From Pegoplata infirma (Eukaryota > Arthropoda > Insecta > Diptera > Anthomyiidae), in NCBI GenBank assembly GCA_963921195.1, contig OY992536.1:97923550-97987549 (forward strand): a stretch of DNA of 64,000 nt, in the 5' to 3' direction. This document shows positions 24,606 through 34,200 of this stretch, piece after piece; the stretch's first letter is position 1, and every line of letters begins with the position of its first letter. The position numbers and the translations under genes are program-made. The notes beneath the pieces are model-generated. The model saw only the letters and a program-made list of their open reading frames with translations, searched no databases and was not told where the DNA came from.

Positions 24606-25068
24606 GCAATTGTAGAAATAATAAGACCCGTTTGTTTTAAATTTAAAATGTAGAATAAAATTTATTGAAAATTAATTTGACAAATATGGAAAAATTCTTT
24701 TTTATATTTTTACTTGTTTCGTTTTCGTAAAACAAGTGTATTCAAACAAGTGGATACTACATTTCCTCACCTCGTGAATCGATTGGATTCACCTTAATTC
24801 ACCTTGCTTTCACGTCAGCAAAACGAACTTGACCATCTTTGGCAGGATATACTTTGACAATAATACCTTTAACCCATTGGTGTCTTGGTAAACTGGGATC
24901 ACAAACTAAAACAATGTCATCAGGTTTCAATGAATCGGCTACTTTTAACCACTTGGATCGATAAATTAACTGCGGTAAATATTCTTGCACCCATCTCTTC
25001 CATATACGATCTTTAAGATTTTGAGCGATACGCCACTGTTTACGAAGACATGTTTCTTCACTTATTAC
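24606..25068 (-). pseudogene. BEL-B: dead BEL/Pao integrase C-terminus, part 1
   Basis: Homologous to BEL-A 1319-1740 with different damage: a ~60-bp deletion removes the last pol codons, while the KQWRIAQNLKDRIWKRWVQE segment, lost from BEL-A, is present. The frame then runs into the hAT element at 25069; the apparent N-terminal MNPLAL residues of the open stretch are hAT sequence. The coding sequence resumes at 39417 beyond the hAT element. Confidence 0.87.
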
Positions 25069-26164
25069 CAGGGCAAGGGGGTTCATGTAAATACATGTTT
25101 GTTGTCGTTAGCCTGAGCACAACTTAAAGTATTTATCTTCGCGAATCATCGAATTTGCTTAAAAATGGCATTGATTTGTTAGTGCATATTTTTGCATATT
25201 TTGATGAAAATGCATGTTTTTGCATATTTTGCTAAAACTACATATTTTCTTGCATGTTTTTTAATATTTATCAAAAAAAATTTTTTTTTTTTATTATTTT
25301 TTTTAAATTAGCTATTTTTCATGAAAAATGTGCAAATCGGTTCATGCATTTTGATAAGAAAGAAGTAAAAAAAATATTTTTTTTGTCAAAAAATTAAGGC
25401 AAAAACTGCACCATATAGTGGGAAAAATATAAATACAATTTTTATGGAGTAATTTCGGTCAAGGACTGCATCTAAAAGACGGAAAGGAGTGTTCCTATTT
25501 TTTTTATTAAACTGCACTAACAATACAATAAAAAAAAAACTTTATTTATAACTGAATTTTTATTTAGTTCGGTTTGAGTCCATATTAATTATTTCTGAGA
25601 AGTAATAATTGTTGTACAATGAGAAAATCTGAAAAAAAAAAACATCAAGTGACAACACAATTTATGTAATTTTTTTTTATTTTTTCCCGTAAAAGGGTCC
25701 TAATTGCCGATCGTTTTCAAATTAGAAAAAATCCGATTCGGGACGCAATAACATACATATTTTTTAATGTTTACACTATGGTGGCGCAAATTTAGCTTTT
25801 TTTGAATTTTGAAATCGTTGGTTTTGAACAAAGTGAAAAAAAAATAACTTTTTTGTTGCTTAAAATATTAGTTTATATTCGGACATTACTAAAAAAGTGT
25901 TTTAATGGGAAATATTTTTTTTTGTCAGTAATTTTTTTTTTATTTTTTGTTTCTTGCTTTACAAAAAAATATTTTATTTAGTTTTTGCTGAAAATACAAC
26001 GTAACATTCTATCAGTGTGGAGAAGAGTATATTTTTAAATATCGTATTATTTAATTTGGCCTTTAATGCATTTTGAAATTAATTAGAAAAAATATATATA
26101 TATTTTTAAAGAAAAAAAATTTACAAGCAAAAAAAAGTTACAAATTTTTGTTCACTTTATTTCA

Positions 26165-26390
26165 ATGATGGGTACCAATACCTTTTCGATACCAATACCC
26201 GTTAATACCAATTCAAATTGAAAACCAATACCAATTAAAAACCAATACCTTTATTTGTGCGATACCAATACCGATAAAAAACCAATACTGATTCCCACTA
26301 CCAATACCAATTAAAAACCAATACTTTTATTCTTCAAAACCAATACCAATAAAAAACCAATACCAATTCATTTTTTTCTACTTTCGTATC
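26165..26390. repeat. ACCAATACC-type simple repeat, left copy
   Basis: Degenerate repeats of AAAACCAATACCAAT starting after GATGGGTACC. A matching block in inverted outer context is at 38873-39090 near the other end of the hAT element, giving the element a second inverted pair. Confidence 0.8.
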
Positions 26391-27760
26391 GGTTTTGTTT
26401 CGGTTTTTTGTATTCTTATTTTCGTTTGTTTTAATTGTGACGTAAAACATTTTCTTTCCATCACATTATTAGGTTTTACCTGACTAAAGAATTGCAAAAG
26501 ATGTTACATCGATCAGTAATCGTTTGCATGCAATGTCACATAACAAAAAGGAGTTAGCTACTTGAATTTTAAAAGCCATAAAAACATAAAAGAAATATTT
26601 TTTGTCACGGTTTTTATGACCCCTAATAAAAGTGATCTTAAAAAATTTAGACCTTTTCTGTGATGAATTTTTTTCTTTTGCAAACATTGGTAATATTTGA
26701 TATTTGTACATTGAATGCCACTGCACTCTTCTTTGCGTTGTAAAAAAAAAATACTAATGTCCTTTTTTGGAAATTCCAAAATTTTAATCAAGCAGACGTT
26801 ACAAAATTTTACGTCACAACACCAGAATTTAGAAAAAAAAATTTATTGTTTTATTAGGGGCACAGTCATATTATATAAGAATTTTAGAACGCATAATGTG
26901 CAGTTCACACTTGCTATTTTTGAGAGTTTAAGGGCTACGTGTTTAAAAAATTATTTTTTCTGTATCCATAACATTTTTATTCTGTTACTGGTGTTTTGTT
27001 AAACAACTTGTTTAAGGTCGTAAGTGTGAACCCCATATAAGAAAAAAATTGACCCGTGTAATCGCAATTGGCAAAAGATCTAAAATCGAAAAAGGGCCCG
27101 CTGCATGATAACCCATTTCGATCACCTTTTTCAAAAAAAATATTTATGTATGAAAAGGGTGAAGTTCAGGTATATTTTGTTACAAATGTTTAGTCTCATC
27201 TTTCTGCAATTAAAAAATATCTCCCCTTGACCACCGGAATTTATATGTGCATCAGCACAGAAATTGTTTCAATCAAAAACGAAAAATTTGCATTTTTTTT
27301 AGTTTAGGCTTTTAATTTTTTTATTAATTAATATTAATTTATTTTAGATTTAATTTATTATCAAATTCCACTAATTGAATAATTTTGAAACTTTTTATTT
27401 TGAAAATAACGAAATAAATTAATAAAATAGCAAATAAATCCATATATTAAAATTGCATAAAAAGTTGAAATACAGGCTTTTCTGGAATAACGGAACACTA
27501 AAAATTTTTTTACAAGAGTTTTGAGATCTACCGGTGCTAATTTTACTAAATAGCTACCTTTTTCCAAAAAAAAAAATGAATCATTGTCCAAAATGGGTTA
27601 AGCATGTACTATTTAGTTTAAAGTTTGACTTAATTCTGAATGCAAATACTGCTAAAAAATATTTTTTTTTTAAGAGGGGTCTTTCAAACAAAAAACTTCC
27701 CTCACGCAAAAATTCGAATCACTCTCTAGACACTCACTTAGAATTTTTCAACTCACAATC
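26391..27760. other. A/T-rich interior of the hAT element, no gene seen
   Basis: Short ORFs only (longest ~110 codons), none with a recognisable motif and none continuing into a longer exon-like frame. Nothing resembles hAT transposase. Confidence 0.55.
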
Positions 27761-28144
27761 ACGTGATTTAAATGAAAGTCACTTTTTTGAGTCACGAAAA
27801 TCACGGGACCAGCGACCATCTTTAATTCAAATACATAAACAAGAGACAAGTGTCTTTTCATTTGTTTAATCTATAACATCTGTAAATTTTATTTAAAATG
27901 AAGTGTCCACCCTTGAAAAAGTTTCCTTGTAGGTCTGAATCCAAAAAGTTTCAAGGCACTTATTTATTACCTTAATATAGTCACTTGACTTAAATGAAAA
28001 TCACTCTATAACCAAATGATTTAAATGAAAATCACTCACGCGTGAATCACGGGGCCAGAGACCATCTCCAATTCAAATACTTAAACAAAAGACAAGTTTC
28101 TCTTCATTTGTCTTATCTATAACAACTGTAAATTTTATTAAAAA
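27761..28144. repeat. ~250-bp tandem duplication (second copy split by Helitron F)
   Basis: Unit 1 (27761-27985) and unit 2 (28013-28144 continuing at 38642-38727) share GATTTAAATGAAA, AATCACGGGGCCAG-like, ATAACANCTGTAAATTTTATT and TGAAGTGTCCACCC segments in the same order. Unit 1 is uninterrupted across the point (27898/27899) where unit 2 carries Helitron F. Confidence 0.8.
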
Positions 28145-29475
28145 CTAGCTGGCCCGGTCCGCGTTGCTGGCCCAAATGTAAGATAAGTATTATATTTCGT
28201 CTCGCATTAAATATATAGCCCTGCAAAAAAAGTAATGAATTTCTTGGCTTCGAAAAATTTGTGGGTGTGGTTTTAAAGACCCGATTAGGCAGATAATCAT
28301 CTTCAAATTGTATTTTGGGAACTAAAAAAGAAATGTCATGTCTTCGACTTTGCGAACTGTTTAAATTTAAAACTTCTTTAGTATTATTACGAAAAACACA
28401 AAAGTAAATTACGCATTCTTCGTTCTATTGTCTTAAGTTCAAACAAACCTTTATAGTTTTCCCGGATTTTCCGCTTTTCCGTGGCACTTTTCTCAGGACA
28501 ATAAATATTTCCGTAAAGTCCTTACTTGGACTATAATGATAATAAAAGAAAAAATTTAGCAAATCAGGCCAATCGTTCGCCGATTTTAGATGTATTGAGA
28601 AAAGTGGGAGTGGACAATTTTTCTTTTCGTTAAAACCTTAACTGTACTATCACGAACGTCAATAAATACCAAATACGCCAAATAGGCCCTGCCGTTTTTT
28701 CTATTTTAGATATATCGAAATAAAAGTGGGCGTGAAAAATTTGTATTTCCGTTGGACTATGACTATAAATAATAATGTTTAGTCAAATCGATCAAAGGAG
28801 GCGTAAAAGTATGAGAGATTATTTTTTTTTCTCGATAAAACCTAAAACGAACATTGTAAAAAAATATTCAAATCGGTCAGTTCTCAAGTGATGCGATAAG
28901 AACGAACTATGTACATTTGATTTTAATTTATATTTAATTATTCTATATTTTATTGTTCTATATTTTTTTTTATTCTATATTTTATTTTTCTATAGCATAA
29001 AAACCTTATTTGAATTTAACCAACTCGGTTCATCCGTTTAAAAGTGGGGGTAGAAATGGAAAATTGTTTTATTTCCGGAAATCTTAGTTGGACTATGACG
29101 AAAATTAAAAACAAAATTAGACAAATTGATCCAGCCATTCCATGATTGAAAATATATATATCGGGAAAAGTGAGCGTAAAAATAGGCGTGGACAATTGTT
29201 CTTTCCTTACAAATCATTTGCGGACTATAACCAAATCGGGCTGGCCGTTATAGTTTTTTCGATACATAAAAAAAGTGAGGGTGGGAAATTTTACTATGCG
29301 TAAAAACCTTAGTTGAATTATGACGAACATTTTCAACAAAAATTAGCCAAAGTGGGCGTGTTCAATTTCTGATTTCGTAAAAACCAAAGTTGAAATATTA
29401 TGATAATTCATTTAAAAAAAATTTAGTCAAATCGGTCCAGCCATTCTCAGATTTTAGATAAATTGAAAAAGTGGG

Positions 29476-29854
29476 TGTTTAAGCTCAAATACTTTTATTT
29501 GATTTAAACTGTCCCCTTTTTGGGACACTTGCTTCTTAATGGGTTAATACTAGTTGAATTCTAGTTTGCTACACTTTCCGTGCAACTCTGTAAAGAGTTT
29601 AGCATAGAATTCAGCTAGTAAACCGTTAACGGGACTTTAAGCATTGTTTGTCGCCACTTTTATATATTTTCTATTCGTTAAGTATTATTCGTTCAATCAT
29701 CGCCATAACAAGCACTACGTGCAAATATCTACACCCTTGTGTATTGTAAAAGGTAATATTTAATACCAATAAAAATAGAGATTTTTCTCTGAAACCATTT
29801 GAAATCTTTTTCTTTTATTTCATAATTAATCCGAACCTGCTCCACGGGCAAACA
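29476..29854 (+). repeat. 5' LTR of the BEL/Pao element
   Basis: 379 bp, TGTTTAAGCTC to CGGGCAAACA. Contains a TATATAT box (29661-29667) with TCAATC about 30 bp downstream as a candidate start, and a polyadenylation signal AATAAA at 29768-29773, so U3, R and U5 can be sketched in that order. The AACTAG/CTAGTT-bearing palindromic stretch near 29550-29630 is a notable U3 feature. Confidence 0.95.
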
Positions 29855-29856
29855 TT

Positions 29857-29874
29857 TGGTCCTTCGAACCGGAT
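29857..29874 (+). promoter_or_regulatory. Primer binding site, probably tRNA-Tyr
   Basis: TGGTCCTTCGAACCGGAT begins 2 bp after the LTR. Its complement ends CGAAGGACCA, as do eukaryotic tRNA-Tyr acceptor ends (CCTTCGA 5' strand), with one apparent mismatch in the T arm. The tRNA identity is from general knowledge of tRNA-Tyr, not from a tRNA in this window. Confidence 0.75.
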
Positions 29875-31247
29875 TTATTGAAAGATTTCAACAAGGAATT
29901 AATTAATTATTTTTTCCCATCGCAGCAACCATTTTTTGCGGCATCATCCACCCCCAACAACAACATTAAATCTTTTCTTTGAAAGTTTTTTTTATTTCAT
30001 CAAATAAAAGGTACGTGCGTTCATTTTTTATTATTGTTGTGATAAATAACATAAAGTGATACGGAAAGTGAAGTGAAAATTTAAATAAAAATTAATTGCA
30101 AAAAATTTTTTCATTTACATTAAAATTGTGTGTTGATATAGTAGTATTTATTTATTAAATACATACTATTTTTTAAACTATTGTGAATGATCGTGTTACA
30201 ACCCTGATCGCGTTTTTAGTTTATACAGTCCACTTGTTTGACATTTTGTCTTACATACCATTTTTACATACTTTTTTTTCGCAACCATTCCGTTTGTTTA
30301 CAGGACGGACATAAATAATTTTTTTGATAATTTTTTTTTTTGATAAAAGTGTTATTATTTCATTTAAATTAATTTATTTTTATTTAAATTTTTAATGAAA
30401 AATTATAAAATAAATAACACTATTTTTTCCTTTTTATTTCGTTGAAAAAAAGTCGTCGGGTTTGTTATAAAATTAAAGTTTTAAATTTGTGATTTTTTTA
30501 CATTAGTACATACATACGTACATTTATAAAAATAAATTCTTTAATATAACTATTGCAGTGTTTTTATTTTTTTCATTCCCTTTTGTGCTATATCCTACTC
30601 GATCAGAGTACCACACAAAATTCTTTTACCATACCAATTACATACGTACCGTGTTGTTGTTGTTTTTTTTTTTTTTTTAACAGTGATTTTTTTTTGTTAC
30701 AAAACAAGTACCCTACTGTCCGGTATAGTCGTGACATAGTCTTTGTGTAACATTAAAATTAAAAATTTATTTTTATAAATTTTTTGGGCATTTTAGTGAA
30801 ATTTGGTGACATTTTTGGAAAATTCGTAATTGCCTTCGTATTTTTTCGTGCTTTTTCGTAAAATTTTGGAATTTTAATAAAATTTTAAAATTTTTTTTGT
30901 TTCCTTTTGCGAATTAATTTTTTGTGATAATCTTTTTACATTTTTGGAAAATCTTCGTGCATCTTCGTGTTTTTTCGTGAAACTTCGTTCTTTTTCTTCG
31001 GAAATTAGTGATTTTTGTTTATTTTTCTTCCGAAATCGATATTTTTCGATTTTTTTGTGAGTAAAAATTTACGAACTCGAAAAATCTTCGTATTTTTCAA
31101 TTTTTTTCGGGATTTCTCTAATTTTTTGAAAAAGTTTTGATATTTCACAGCAAAGTTGTACGTTTTCTGAATTTTTTTATTGGGGTTTTTCTTATATTTT
31201 CGCGCTTTTGGAAACATTTTGTGGAATTTTCTGTTTCTTTTTCATAA
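29875..31247 (+). other. Long untranslated leader of the BEL/Pao element
   Basis: About 1.37 kb of A/T-rich sequence before the Gag-Pol ATG, with several short upstream ORFs but nothing conserved that I can recognise. A candidate 5' splice site AAAAG/GTACGT lies at 30010/30011, and a GTGAGT at 31057. Either could serve the downstream ORF2 splice acceptor. Confidence 0.6.
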
Positions 31248-34200
31248 ATGGATAAGAAAATGTCAGCTTTTGAACTTTTCATGAGAGAAACTGATGAAGT
31301 TGTCAGGTTCGAAGAAGGGTTTAGGAAGATCGCCGATGACGCTCATTCTAAATTTAGTCTCGAGTTACGCGGAAAGGAGTTGAGTTCAATGTGGGATCAG
31401 GTGAAAAGTTCCTACAAATCGTGTATTGTTTATTTGACAACATTAAAGGTGCCTAAGCCAGCTGATGTTGTAGCAGCCGAGTCGAAATACTCATCCACTT
31501 TCAACGTATACATTGATTGTTTGTCAACAATTAATGAGAAGTTGGATGACTTCGCGAGGGCTAACGCGACTAGTAGCGCTCAAACTCCTTCGGTATCGGT
31601 TAAGGCCGATGAGGATAACCACAGTATGCGTCTTCCTCCTTGCAATATACCCGTCTTCGATGGCAATGTTCTTTCTTGGCCTTCGTTTAGGGATCTTTTT
31701 AAAGCGGTTTTTATAAATAATTCGCGTATAGGTTCCGTGGAGAAACTATGTCATTTAGTTGAGAAAACTAGTGGCGAGGCTAGGGAAATAGTTTCGAAAG
31801 CCCCGCTTACCAATAGCGGATTCGACATAGCGTGGAAAAGCTTAGAAGATAAATACGAGAACCTGCGTTTAATGGTGAATCATCGTCTAATGGCTCTTTT
31901 CAACCTTCCGGTCCTCGATAAAGAGACTATTGAAGGCTTGAAATCATTGCAGCGTGGTATCGACGGATTCTTTTCAGGCATGTCAGTTTTAGATATTGCC
32001 ACGACGGATCCTCTTTTTTCCCACATGATCGTTTTCATCTGCATTCAACGATTACCTTCGAATACGTTGGATCTGTGGGAACATACCGTTGAAAATAAGA
32101 AAATCTTGTCCATTTGGAGCGATTTTGATAAATTTTTGACGAATAGGATCGATACTTTAGAATGCTCTCGTGATCTTAAGGGTTCTCATGTTTCGAAAAA
32201 AGCACCTGAAGTGAAAGTGAAAGCGCATGTTTCGAATACATCATCATCGTCATCAAAGTGCGTTTTATGTAAAAATCAAGTACATTTATTACGCTCATGC
32301 CTTCGCTTTAAAAAATTATCTGTGTCTGAACGATTTTCAACTGTGAAAAAGCATAATTTTTGTATAAATTGTCTTTCACAGACACATGAGGCTAGAAATT
32401 GTGGAAGTTCATACACTTGTTCCAAGTGTAATAAACGCCATCACACACTACTTCATCGTGATACGCAGCCTTCTGCAAACTTTTCTGGAAATATTCGCGC
32501 TAATGCAGCGGCGAATTCAACTACGCAGCCTTCTGCACATTCGGTTGGAAATGTTCGTGCTAATGCGGTAGCGAATTCAACTTTGAATCCCCGTACTACA
32601 GAATTTACTCCCGATCCGAATGTGCAATCCACCTCTAGCGGTGGAAATCCAACGCATCCTTCAAATAGGCAGGTCTTTCATGCTTCGCAGAATCGATCTG
32701 TGCTTTTAGGGACAGCTGTGGTGAATATTATTCACCAGGGTACGACGTACCAAGCCCGGGCTCTTATTGATCCGGCTTCTGAGGCTTCGTTTATTTCCGA
32801 AAGCTTGCAGAATCGTTTGAAACTTTTGACATATTCTACGAATGCTCAGATTTCATGCGTGAATCAAGCTGTATCTGCCACTTCAAGAAAAATTTGTTCT
32901 CTGAAGATCGGCTCTCGGTTGGATACCTCACTCGTTTTGGAGACGATGGCCCTTGTTTTACCGAAAATATCGGGTAATTTACCATCGTTTAATATTCCAT
33001 CTTATATTAGGCATAACTTGCCGAACCTCCGTTTTGCGGATCCCAATTTCTACGATAGTAGGCCGGTCGATATTTTGTTAGGCGCGGATTTATATCCTCG
33101 AATTCTTTCGGGTGAAATTCGCCAGAACATTTTGGGCTCATTATTGGCTCAGAATACAGTTTTTGGCTGGATTATTACCGGTCCGGTATCGCAACCTCAA
33201 GTTCAAGTCTATTCTACTAAGGTAGAATTTTCGGAGGAAGATTCTCTCAATAGAACTCTTCTTAGATTTTGGGAACTTGAGGAAACCCCTAAGAAGAAGA
33301 TTTTATCTACTTTTGATAAAATCTGTGAGGAGAATTATAAAGCGACTACACGTCGGGATTCTGATGGTAGATATATCGTGACTCTTCCATTTAAACCTGA
33401 ATTTCCGAATACTTTAAACTTGGGTAACTCGAGGTCAAACGTTCTTAAACAGTTTGTAAGGACGGAATCCTCTCTTCTACGAAGGCCTGAGATAAAGGAA
33501 ATGTACGACAACGTCGTCAGCGAATATTTGGATCTGGGTCATATGAAACGTGTGTCAAATTCTCCGGCTACAACCTATTCTTGCTATTTACCCCATCACC
33601 CAGTCGTAAAACCGGAGCGAAAGACTACGAAATTGAGAGTAGTTTTTAACGCTTCAAATAAAACATCTAACGGTACCAGTCTTAACGACTGTCTTTATGT
33701 TGGGCCCACATTACAGGCAGATTTAGTTCTGTTAATTCTTCGTTGGCGACTTTTCAAGTTTGTTTTTAATTGCGATATTACGCAAATGTATAGGCAAATT
33801 AGAGTTGATTCGGCTCATACTCCATTTCAACGTATCTTGTTTAGGGATTCTCCGACGGAGGACGTTAAGGAGTATGAGTTACAAACTGTGACTTTTGGCG
33901 TCAATTGCGCCCCTTATCTTGCCATACGAACTTTGTTGCAACTGGCAGATGATTCTGAGGCTGAGTATCCGCTGGCATCGCATATTCTACGGAAATGCAT
34001 GTACGTTGACGATGTGTTAACAGGGACTCACGACGTTTCGTCTGCGTTGATCGCTCGTGATCAACTCATAGCAGCATTGTCTAATGCTAAATTTGACTTG
34101 AGAAAATGGACTTCCAACGAACGGACAATTTTAGACAGATTTCCCCCTGAGTATTTGGTGGACGCTAAACTTTTAACTTTTGTAGAGTCGAGTAGTTCGA

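Noticed and set aside
26902..27035. Small TIR element between GTTCACACTTGC and GTAAGTGTGAAC
   Set aside because: Only about 12 bp of inverted ends and no convincing target duplication; could be chance in A/T-rich DNA.
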